64,000 bases of DNA, from positions 83,482 to 147,481 of the forward strand of contig CAYHEC010000006.1 of the NCBI GenBank assembly GCA_964355675.1. The letters are read 5' to 3'. The notes under the pieces were generated by a model. That model worked only from the letters and a program-made list of their open reading frames with translations. It was not told the origin of the DNA and searched no databases. Made by a program: the position numbers and the translations under genes. The DNA comes from CAMBDS01 sp964355675. GTDB lineage: Bacteria; Electryoneota; AABM5-125-24; Hatepunaeales; Hatepunaeaceae. Position 1 is the stretch's first letter; every line of letters starts with the position of its first letter. Shown here one piece after another: positions 7,413-14,517 of this stretch.

Positions 7413-8735
7413 CTATAGTACCGAAAGATACCTGCCGATTTCATAATCCGTTACATGTGTGCGGTAGTCATCCCACTCGATCATTTTGTTCTCGATGAAC
7501 TTCTCGAAAACATGATCTCCCAGCGCCTCCCGAACAAGACTGCTTCCAGCTGTCAGATCGATAGCTTCTTTTAAACTTCCGGGCAGTGAACCAATCCCAC
7601 GATTATCCCGTTCTGCGTCTGTCATGTGGTAGATATCCTCTTCTATCGGTTCCGGAGGGGTCAAATTCTCTTCGATCCCTTTCAACCCGGCCGCCAACAT
7701 GACTGAGAAGGCGAGGTAAGGATTAGTGGCCGGATCAGGGCTCCGAAGCTCGATTCGCGTCGATTTCTCTTTACCAACGCGAATGCGGGGAACTCGAACT
7801 AAAGCGGAGCGATTCATCTGCCCCCAGGAAATGTAAACCGGAGCCTCGTAACCGGGAACGAGACGCTTGTAGGAATTAACTGTCTGATTCAGGATCGACG
7901 TCATCTCAGGAACGTATTTGAGAATCCCGGCCATATAACTAAGTGCGGTCTTAGAAAGATAATAAGTTCCATCAGGTTCAAAAAAGGCATTTCGGTCGCC
8001 TTTGAACAGTGACTGATGAACGTGCATTCCCGACCCATTTTCACCATAAATAGGTTTTGGCATAAAGGTCGCATAATATCCCTCCTTGCGAGCTACTTCC
8101 TTCACAATAAAACGATACGTAAGGCAACGTTCGGCCATCACCAGAGCGGTGTTGAACTGCAGATCTATCTCATGCTGTGATGGAGCCACCTCGTGATGCG
8201 AATACTCAACCGAGATTCCCATTTCTTCGAGCGCAAAGATTGTGTTCTTCCGTAAAACCGTCCCTACCTCATTGATCGAACTGTCGAAGTAGCCGCCGCG
8301 ATCAAGAATCTCGGTTCCACTACTGTTCTTGAAATAGAAGAATTCCAGTTCCGGTCCGACAAAAAAAGTATATCCCAACGAGGATGCCTTCTCAAGGTTG
8401 CGTCTGAGTACATAACGCGGATCGCCCGGGTAGGGTGATTTATCAGGAGCCCTTAAATCACAGAACATTCGTGCTGATTTATAGCTCCCATTACTAGGAA
8501 ATATAGCAAAACTCGTTGGATCTGGATGCGCCATCAAATCGGATTCGTGGATCCGAGCAAATCCCTCAATCGATGATCCGTCGAATCCCATTCCTTCGTC
8601 GAAAGCGTCTTTAAGTTCTCGCGCTGGAAGTGCGAATCCCTTTATTTGACCAAGAATATCTGCAAACCAAAGTCTGATAATCTCTATCTTTTGATCGTGA
8701 ACTATGCGTAAAACGCCTTCTTTGTCGAGGGCCAT
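7413..8735 (-). CDS. glnA: Glutamine synthetase, type I (alpha-like)
   Basis: 440 residues. It makes glutamine from glutamate, ammonia and ATP and forms a dodecamer in the cytoplasm. Recognisable blocks are the N-terminal grasp domain, GMGFDGSSIEGFARIHESD, FVGPELEFFYF, the active-site stretch ATFMPKPIYGENGSGMHVHQ, NSYKRLVPGYEAPVYISW and RIELRSPDPATNPYLAFS. The length and the absence of the adenylylation-loop sequence place it with the shorter GSI-alpha group (as in Bacillus) rather than the roughly 470-residue adenylylated type. It would then be regulated by feedback or transcription rather than by GlnE. TGGAGAG precedes the ATG. It stands alone, and no glnB, ntrC or amt is adjacent. Confidence 0.96.
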   Translation of the reverse strand: MALDKEGVLRIVHDQKIEIIRLWFADILGQIKGFALPARELKDAFDEGMGFDGSSIEGFARIHESDLMAHPDPTSFAIFPSNGSYKSARMFCDLRAPDKSPYPGDPRYVLRRNLEKASSLGYTFFVGPELEFFYFKNSSGTEILDRGGYFDSSINEVGTVLRKNTIFALEEMGISVEYSHHEVAPSQHEIDLQFNTALVMAERCLTYRFIVKEVARKEGYYATFMPKPIYGENGSGMHVHQSLFKGDRNAFFEPDGTYYLSKTALSYMAGILKYVPEMTSILNQTVNSYKRLVPGYEAPVYISWGQMNRSALVRVPRIRVGKEKSTRIELRSPDPATNPYLAFSVMLAAGLKGIEENLTPPEPIEEDIYHMTDAERDNRGIGSLPGSLKEAIDLTAGSSLVREALGDHVFEKFIENKMIEWDDYRTHVTDYEIGRYLSVL

Positions 8736-8956
8736 TTTCTCTCCAGTTGTTTTATTGTTGTCGTAAGGTGTTCACACCCTGCGAGTGATTTTGATTCTGT
8801 TTTGTCTTTAGAGTAATAATACGTGCTATCCGTTAATGAGTGGGAATAAATGCCATGTTTTTGCATCAAACATCAACTGGAGTTGTTTCCAATCGAACAA
8901 TCCAAGGCATTTTTCACGTTCAAATGAGCGTTATCCCTCTCCAGTACCGCGAATAG

Positions 8957-8986
8957 TTGTGAAATTCAAAACATTCTCATTATAAT
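8957..8986 (+). promoter_or_regulatory. Promoter upstream of the membrane-anchored unknown and hisC
   Basis: TTGTGA, 18 bp, TATAAT, with the start codon 28 bp beyond the -10 box and GCGAGGT as ribosome binding site. It lies in the 278-bp divergent gap with glnA. Confidence 0.5.
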
Positions 8987-9013
8987 GAAGGGATAATATA
9001 CAGCGAGGTTACG

Positions 9014-10009
9014 ATGAGAAGAAGAATTATCGGGAATATCGTTATTATCACCGTCATTTTCACGGTGGCGATGATTACCGAACAACATAAATCAGACGGT
9101 TCTCTCTCTCTGGACTCCCCATCACCTGCGCTGGGGAAAATGGTCGCAACCGCGTTCCATCAAGCCCTAAGCGATCCTTACTTTGCGCCGATTGAGAAAT
9201 TAACGGCATACCTCGACCGACATCCGGGTATGTCGGCGATCACGGTCGATATGTTGAGCAAATGGGCTCCTGACGATGAAATTCCTACTTGTTTCGTCTG
9301 GAACACCGATGGCTCCAAATTTCAACTGGATCACGGGGCAGATCCGGAAATCGTCGATGGAATCGTCGTCAAGTTACGCGAGGGACTTTTAAAAGTAAAT
9401 CCCAACCAGCTTCTTTATTTGAAATTCTTAAAGGTCAACGGCGAGAAATTCTGGCTCGGATTTATTCGAATTCCATTGGGATCCGCTCAACCAACCCAGA
9501 TGGCAGGCGCTTTTTTTTCCATGGATCGATATATCGAAAGCGATGTCCCCCGACTTATCAATGAGATGATCAACCGTCCACGCTTCCCGCTTGCAGTTTT
9601 TCAAGCTGACTCCAAATTACTTGGCGAACTGTCCGGCAGTCATCTCTCTATGCGAATTTTACGAGAAAACGGCGACGTCTATTTCCAACGCGGAAGGACC
9701 TTCGATAAAAGCAAACTGATCTACTCCGAATCCCAATATTTTCCTAAGCCGATCGTTGCCATGATGGAGGGCTGGGATCTACAAATTTTCAGCGCCAATG
9801 CGGAAGGCACCCCCGCCTCTGAATCGACCTCCTTCCATTGGATTTTATATTCCTTGGCTACACTCCTGCTTTCGGGTGTTTGGTGGATCGGTACTCGTGC
9901 GACCAGCGTACCGGTTCATTTGAATCCCACAATTAATTATCCTCCAGCAAGACCGAGCCAAAGGCATCGGTCTGAACAAATTAATAATAATAACAATGAC
10001 CAGAATTGA
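9014..10009 (+). CDS. Membrane-anchored protein of unknown function
   Basis: 331 residues, not recognised. A membrane segment near residues 5-20 (IIGNIVIITVIFTVAMI) and a second at about 275-293 (WILYSLATLLLSGVWWIG) flank a soluble domain of roughly 250 residues, which should be periplasmic. The short C-terminus is basic and ends in an N-rich tail (QINNNNNDQN). Two membrane spans around an extracytoplasmic domain recall the sensing part of chemoreceptors or sensor kinases, but no HAMP, kinase or GGDEF domain follows. The last 14 bp overlap the start of hisC, so the two are translationally coupled. No functional link to histidine synthesis is evident. Confidence 0.7.
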   Translation: MRRRIIGNIVIITVIFTVAMITEQHKSDGSLSLDSPSPALGKMVATAFHQALSDPYFAPIEKLTAYLDRHPGMSAITVDMLSKWAPDDEIPTCFVWNTDGSKFQLDHGADPEIVDGIVVKLREGLLKVNPNQLLYLKFLKVNGEKFWLGFIRIPLGSAQPTQMAGAFFSMDRYIESDVPRLINEMINRPRFPLAVFQADSKLLGELSGSHLSMRILRENGDVYFQRGRTFDKSKLIYSESQYFPKPIVAMMEGWDLQIFSANAEGTPASESTSFHWILYSLATLLLSGVWWIGTRATSVPVHLNPTINYPPARPSQRHRSEQINNNNNDQN

Positions 10010-11102
10010 ACTCCCAGAATTTACCCGCCCAATTGTTAATGATATATCCCCATACGAACCGGGCAAACCAATCTCAGAAGTCCAGCGTGAATATGGGCTT
10101 AAGGATGTAATCAAGCTGGCGTCTAACGAAAATCCTTTAGGACCTTCGCCGAAAGCCATAGAAGCAATCCGATCAGTACTGACGGATCTTCACCGGTACC
10201 CCGATGGAGCTGGCTACTACTTGAAGGAAAAGCTTTCTGTCAGGTTAGCCGTGCCACCGGAATGGATTGTGCTCGGAAACGGTTCCACCGAATTGGTCGA
10301 ACTGGTAACCGAAGCCTTCGTGGGCGAGGGCGATGAAGCTGTCATCGGTCGGTACGAGTTCTTCAAATACCGTATTGCTGTTCAGCTAATGAACGGCTGT
10401 ACTGTTTGGGCCGAGATGCCCGACCTGCAGTATGACGTCGATGAATTTCTCTACAAAATCTCGCCTCTCACGAAAGTTTTATTCGTCGCCAACCCGAATA
10501 ATCCGACCGGTACGATGATGAACGCCGCTCAAGCAGACCGATTGATGGAGCGGATCCCGGAAAATATCGTCACTGTGTTCGATGAGGCCTATTATGATTA
10601 TCGTGATGTTGTGAACTACCCTGACATTATGAAATACGTGCGATCCGGAAGAAACGTCGTCATAATGCGCACGTTCTCTAAATCGTATGGACTGGCGGGA
10701 CTCAGGATAGGTTACGCAATAACCTCTCCGGCAATAGCGCAAGCCATGAACACAGTACGGGAGGCTTTCAATGTCAACACTCTCGGACAGGTTGGCGCGA
10801 TAGCGGCTTTGGACGATCACGAGTTCCTGAAACGAGGAGTCGAACTGAACGAGGTGGGCAAGCAATATTATTATCGTGAGTTGACACGACTTGGCTTAGA
10901 CTACATCCCAACTGGCGCAAATTTTGTGTTAATGAAGACCCGTATTCTCGGACGGGAGCTTTTTCAACGGTTGCTAAAGCGGGGGGTAATCATCAGACCG
11001 GTTGATGGATATGGGTTAAGCGAATACGTGCGGGTTTCGATAGGATTACCAGAGGAAAATGCGCGATTTATCGACGAACTGGCGTTAGTTCTTGACATCT
11101 GA
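9996..11102 (+). CDS. hisC: Histidinol-phosphate aminotransferase
   Basis: 368 residues, usual size. This class I/II PLP enzyme converts imidazole acetol phosphate and glutamate to histidinol phosphate in histidine synthesis; related enzymes also act on aromatic 2-oxo acids. Visible are the N-terminal KLASNENPLGPSPKAIEAI, the PLP phosphate-binding LGNGSTELVELV, NPNNPTGT, the DEAYYDY aspartate that contacts the PLP nitrogen, and the Schiff-base lysine in RTFSKSYGLAGLRIGY. EYVRVSIGLPEEN near the C-terminus carries the substrate-binding Arg. The ATG at 9996 lies inside the end of the previous gene. No other his genes are near. An intrinsic terminator follows at 11122. Confidence 0.92.
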   Translation: MTRIELPEFTRPIVNDISPYEPGKPISEVQREYGLKDVIKLASNENPLGPSPKAIEAIRSVLTDLHRYPDGAGYYLKEKLSVRLAVPPEWIVLGNGSTELVELVTEAFVGEGDEAVIGRYEFFKYRIAVQLMNGCTVWAEMPDLQYDVDEFLYKISPLTKVLFVANPNNPTGTMMNAAQADRLMERIPENIVTVFDEAYYDYRDVVNYPDIMKYVRSGRNVVIMRTFSKSYGLAGLRIGYAITSPAIAQAMNTVREAFNVNTLGQVGAIAALDDHEFLKRGVELNEVGKQYYYRELTRLGLDYIPTGANFVLMKTRILGRELFQRLLKRGVIIRPVDGYGLSEYVRVSIGLPEENARFIDELALVLDI

Positions 11103-11121
11103 TATTGTACAGCAAATAACA

Positions 11122-11156
11122 ACAAAGAGCCGCTTCCCGAGGGGGCGGCTCTTTGT
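11122..11156. terminator. Terminator after hisC
   Basis: Twelve-bp stem ACAAAGAGCCGC / GCGGCTCTTTGT shortly after the hisC stop, between convergent genes. The plus-strand tail is CTTTGTCTCTT. Confidence 0.6.
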
Positions 11157-11162
11157 CTCTTG

Positions 11163-11252
11163 GAGGGCGGGGTTTTAACCCGCCCTTTCCATTTTGCCGC
11201 AGGGTGTCCGCACCCTGCGGCAATGTAGGGGCGCAAGGCCTTGCGCCCCTAC
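11163..11252. repeat. Run of three palindromic elements from three families
   Basis: Three consecutive palindromes: GGGCGGG...CCCGCCC (around 11163-11190), TGCCGCAGGGTG / CACCCTGCGGCA (11195-11222), and a 28-bp perfect palindrome starting GTAGGGGCGCAAGG (11225-11252). The last overlaps the stop codon of the minus-strand T9SS gene at 11249. A close relative of it lies inside the coding region of the paralogue at 22555-22582. Confidence 0.85.
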
Positions 11253-13489
11253 CGGATCAGGACAATCTTCTTGGTCGAAACCTCCTGTCCGGTCTGAAGG
11301 CGGACGAGATAGACTCCGGCTGGGACAGACGCGGCGTTCCAGGTAGCGCTACTCGTTTCTTCTGCCGACCCCCTGCGGTCGGCAGAGTTCCTTCCCGTCA
11401 ACCACGGGGGGTTGACGGAAGAACCACCATCCACCAGCCTCACCACCTCCCGCCCGGAGACGTCGTAGATGGCAAGCCGCGTAGGACGGGCCGCCGAGCC
11501 CGTCGTGTACTTTATCGTCAGCATTGAATTGAACGGATTCGGCGAAACATCCAGTAGGGCAGGACGTCCCGGCCTGCCAGCCTCTTCATCCCCAACCCCT
11601 AACTCTCTTGCCACCACCTCCCACGTCACGGTATCCGCCTCAACCGAATCAGCCACAACGACCTGCACGAGGTGAGGCGGACAGCTGTCCGCCTCACCGA
11701 AGAACCGCCACTCCAGCATCTTCTCGTCAAACCGCGCAACCTCCCCATCGACCAACCACGTAATCGACCAGCCGGCTGAATCGGGCTCGCTTGGAACAAC
11801 CTCAAACCGAACAAGGCTGTCGGGCAAGACTTCAAGCGTAATGTCTTCCGGCGCAAAGCTCCAGATTGCGCCCATGACCGTCACATTCCAGACGACCTCG
11901 TCGCTCGACTGCTCCCGGTATGCCAGCCCCTCGACGGCGTAATTCCCCGATTGGAGGAAGGGGATGGTGGTACGGGCGTCTCTGCCGGTCTCTTCGGACT
12001 GTTGATTATCAAGATTGGTCTTTGTCCAGAGATACTGCACGTCTTCGTTACCGCCGACAACGGCTACGGAATCGATGGCAAAGTCAACGGAAGCGCCGCG
12101 CCGTATAGAGAGGTTGAGTGTGTCAGGAGTGAAGGATTGGATGTAGAGGTCGGTGACAGTGACGTGCCAGGTGACGATGGATACTGATTGGTCCGCTGTG
12201 ATACGACATGCTACTTCCACAACTCCTGATCGTTCAAATAGAACAGTATGGGTTGTATCATTGTCATTGACCAAGGTATCAGCAATCAACCATTCATAGC
12301 TAAACTCCCTGTCGAAGACGTCTTGCACGACCGCTGAAAACTGGATAGTATCTCCTGATAATACAGTCTGTAGCGTATCGAAGGGCGACCATCTTAAACT
12401 TGGGCGGGTCGGCATTTGTCCGAGACATGAAATCATTCCAACAAATGCATTATTGTGATTTACCACGCTCGCAGTTCCGGCGGCAAATACATATTCCTCA
12501 GCGCCGATTACCGCTCCCCGTAGCGTTAATGGATGATAATCACGATTTTCTCTATCTACGTAATTTGTTTGCCATTTCAGCTCACCTTCAAGATCGATAA
12601 ACAACCCCAATGGCATTGAATTAGCCACGTTTCCGCCAACAATCAAATATCCTATAGCGGGAAAATATAAAAGGCCGGGAACACCACTGACTTGAAAGTC
12701 ACCATAAGAAACCGACCATTCGAGGTTGCCGTCCTGATCGGTTTTGATAAGTCCAGGATGTCGGTTGTCTAAAGTCAGGAATGCAAACCCGGATTCGCCC
12801 GTTCTCACGAGCAAATTGTAACTCAAGGCTGTAAAGTGATTTTCGTATTCATTGAACCAGACAAAATCTCCTTGATAATCGACTTTTCGTAGCCAGCATA
12901 ATTGTCCATTCCCTGAACGATCGCCGCCGCATAAGACAAGCCCCTCTTCCGCCTCACGCAAACCAAAACACAAGGGAGTGGTATAACCTGCATACGTTTG
13001 ATTTACGATAGGATTTCCGTTCTCTTCGACAATTACAAGCCTTGTAAAATAGGGATTTCTTGTATATCCGGCCGCGGCAATTTCGCCACTCTTCAATTCA
13101 ATTACACCATTGCAACCATCGGGGCCATAATCCCGAAACCAAACCTCCTCACCTCCTTCAGTTAGCCTTAGAACTGATAATTGATTGCCACGTGTTCCGC
13201 CTACAACGATGTCGCCATTGTCGGTTTCGATCAAGCTGTTGGCTCTCCCTTGAACATTATATGACACCGCCCAAATCTCTTCACCATCCCGGTCAACCCG
13301 CACTACGATCCATCCAGTCACGTTGATGCGATCTCCACAGACAACAAGATCTCCATTATCGCAAGCGAAAATATCGAAAAAACCTTGCGAAGATGGGAAA
13401 TATCTCATCCATCCTGCCACAGGCTGTGCCAGAACGGGTTGGCTGAAAATCAGGCAAAGAAACAAGCATGACAGGATTAATTTATTCAT
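11249..13489 (-). CDS. Secreted repeat protein with T9SS-type sorting domain
   Basis: 746 residues. Signal peptide LILSCLFLCLIFSQPVLAQ. Residues ~25-350 are repeats with G(D/N)-rich strands such as NGDIVVGGTR and SGEIAAAGYTR, a propeller-like pattern. Two or three Ig-like domains follow (LQTVLSGDTIQFSAVVQDV, TLNLSIRRGASVDFAIDS, ITLEVLPDSLVRFEVVPS). The C-terminus is a type IX sorting domain: SPNPFNSMLTIKY, LAIYDVSGREVV, ATWNAASVPAGVYLVRL, KKIVLIR. It is therefore probably exported and attached at the surface or released. The sorting domain carries an unusual proline- and arginine-containing insert encoded by two palindromes (11361-11418). A third palindrome is in frame at 11671-11698. It shares 283 identical bases with the gene at 22325-24646. 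Substrate or ligand unknown. Confidence 0.85.
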   Translation of the reverse strand: MNKLILSCLFLCLIFSQPVLAQPVAGWMRYFPSSQGFFDIFACDNGDLVVCGDRINVTGWIVVRVDRDGEEIWAVSYNVQGRANSLIETDNGDIVVGGTRGNQLSVLRLTEGGEEVWFRDYGPDGCNGVIELKSGEIAAAGYTRNPYFTRLVIVEENGNPIVNQTYAGYTTPLCFGLREAEEGLVLCGGDRSGNGQLCWLRKVDYQGDFVWFNEYENHFTALSYNLLVRTGESGFAFLTLDNRHPGLIKTDQDGNLEWSVSYGDFQVSGVPGLLYFPAIGYLIVGGNVANSMPLGLFIDLEGELKWQTNYVDRENRDYHPLTLRGAVIGAEEYVFAAGTASVVNHNNAFVGMISCLGQMPTRPSLRWSPFDTLQTVLSGDTIQFSAVVQDVFDREFSYEWLIADTLVNDNDTTHTVLFERSGVVEVACRITADQSVSIVTWHVTVTDLYIQSFTPDTLNLSIRRGASVDFAIDSVAVVGGNEDVQYLWTKTNLDNQQSEETGRDARTTIPFLQSGNYAVEGLAYREQSSDEVVWNVTVMGAIWSFAPEDITLEVLPDSLVRFEVVPSEPDSAGWSITWLVDGEVARFDEKMLEWRFFGEADSCPPHLVQVVVADSVEADTVTWEVVARELGVGDEEAGRPGRPALLDVSPNPFNSMLTIKYTTGSAARPTRLAIYDVSGREVVRLVDGGSSVNPPWLTGRNSADRRGSAEETSSATWNAASVPAGVYLVRLQTGQEVSTKKIVLIR
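11361..11418. repeat. Two palindromes inside the T9SS sorting-domain coding region
   Basis: TCTGCCGACC / GGTCGGCAGA (11361-11386, 10-bp arms) and CCGTCAACC / GGTTGACGG (11395-11418). They encode the insert NPPWLTGRNSADRRGSAEE, which has no counterpart in the sorting domain of the T9SS protein at 51540. The paralogue at 22325 carries the same pair. Confidence 0.85.
11671..11698. repeat. 28-bp perfect palindrome inside a coding region
   Basis: Half-site GGTGAGGCGGACAG, self-complementary over 28 bp and read in frame as GEADSCPPH within an Ig-like domain. The identical palindrome lies at 22750-22777 in the paralogue. The core GGCGGAC...GTCCGCC matches the intergenic family. Confidence 0.9.
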
Positions 13490-13518
13490 GACGAATGCTC
13501 TCTTTTTAACTTGGTACC

Positions 13519-13560
13519 CTCACCACTACCAAGGTAAAGCGCACACTTGGTAATGGTGAG
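13519..13560. other. Long intergenic hairpin between two minus-strand exported-protein genes
   Basis: Fifteen-bp arms CTCACCACTACCAAG / CTTGGTAATGGTGAG with one mismatch and a 12-nt loop. It lies between the small exported protein gene and the T9SS gene. No T-run follows in the direction of transcription, so it may stabilise or process a shared transcript. Confidence 0.55.
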
Positions 13561-13586
13561 GTGAATGTGTTATCGTTACAGATTGG

Positions 13587-13991
13587 CTACAGTACCCAAA
13601 TAGTCAGATCGTTACCGTTGATCCAATCGGTAACACCTGTTGCTGGATTGTTCGTAAAATTCAAACTGTTTGAAGTCGCAGTAATACGAGTTGAAACACT
13701 CCCTTCAGGCGGATCGTATGCTCCTTTCCAAATGCTAGTTCGATCCCAACCAGACTCATATGTCAGCGAGCCTCCTCCAACAATAGGTTCACCGTTACCG
13801 TTAAGGAAGGAAACGGTTACACCAGTGATTTCAGCGTCTGATGTAAATCCGTGTGCGTCCCAATCAAAATATGCGCTTTGGATTAATGCCGCCTTCGCAT
13901 CTTTCGGCGTCGGCCAGACCAGCACTCCCACCATAACCGCAACCAAAACGACCAGCCCAATCAGGGCTCCGTAACGTAATTTGTGTGACAT
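13587..13991 (-). CDS. Small membrane-anchored or exported protein, unknown
   Basis: 134 residues from the ATG at 13991, chosen because GGGAG lies 7 bp upstream; the reading frame extends further but its upstream part looks non-coding. A hydrophobic segment (YGALIGLVVLVAVMVGVLVW) near residues 7-26 is followed by PTPKDAKAALIQSAYFDWD. The rest looks like a beta-sandwich (GVTVSFLNGNGEPIVGGGS, STRITATSNSLNF) ending in TIWVL. Not recognised. It is upstream of a T9SS protein gene on the same strand, with a strong hairpin between them, so it may be a cotranscribed surface component. Confidence 0.6.
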   Translation of the reverse strand: MSHKLRYGALIGLVVLVAVMVGVLVWPTPKDAKAALIQSAYFDWDAHGFTSDAEITGVTVSFLNGNGEPIVGGGSLTYESGWDRTSIWKGAYDPPEGSVSTRITATSNSLNFTNNPATGVTDWINGNDLTIWVL

Positions 13992-14230
13992 TTCATTCTC
14001 CCAATTGCTAACATCTTGGCTCCGCAAACCAACGCGCTCCAATGGAAGACTGTCGGCTTCAGACGAGCCGACATTAATATATGCAAAAAAAAAACGACTT
14101 ATCAAGTCTTTTTGATCGAATCGGGAGTTTATTTTGGGGCGAAAAAGTAATCGGTGACCAACAAGATGTCTGTTACGGTGCATAAGCCTTCTTCCCCTCT
14201 CCGATCACCTGTCATTTTGTTCAACCTGTT

Positions 14231-14256
14231 GTATAGTGAACATTTGTTCATACTAC
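14231..14256. promoter_or_regulatory. Imperfect inverted repeat, possible operator upstream of nrdJ
   Basis: GTATAGTGAACA / TGTTCATACTAC, two 12-base half-sites (9 of 12 complementary) spaced by 2 bp, about 30 bp upstream of the nrdJ promoter. It does not resemble an NrdR box. The binding protein is unknown. Confidence 0.35.
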
Positions 14257-14282
14257 ATTTTGACAAATAATTACAAAAAGAC

Positions 14283-14311
14283 TTGACTCACCCAGCTCGT
14301 GCATGTATATT
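14283..14311 (+). promoter_or_regulatory. Sigma-70-like promoter of nrdJ
   Basis: TTGACT, 17 bp, TATATT, about 205 bp before the nrdJ start. The leader begins with a GCTCGT-GAA-ACGAGC hairpin (near 14315-14329). The gene-free stretch 13992-14517 holds this promoter, the inverted repeat at 14231 and otherwise nothing recognised. Confidence 0.6.
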
Positions 14312-14517
14312 ATCTGCTCGTGAAACGAGCTGGAGCACTGCCTTGACTTGAACCACCGCCCAACCCTCACTTTCAACTCGTATTCATCTTTACTGATGTT
14401 GTCAAAGCCTTTGTTTGACGACTCATCCACCCACCATTTGACATTAAAACAATTCAAGAGCCTGCCCACGGGCATTAGCTTCTTCTATAAAATACCTTAG
14501 ATTCCAAGGATAACTTT

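Noticed and set aside
8851..8866. Sigma-54 promoter upstream of glnA (TGCCATG...TTGCA)
   Set aside because: The -24 box lacks GG and the spacing is one base short of the required pattern.
11626..11856. Identical antisense ORFs (11626-11856 and 22705-22935)
   Set aside because: They are identical only because they are shadows of the 283-bp block shared by the two T9SS genes.
13992..14517. Cobalamin riboswitch or NrdR box upstream of nrdJ
   Set aside because: No B12-box-like sequence or NrdR consensus pair was recognised; only a TGAACA inverted repeat and a promoter are seen.
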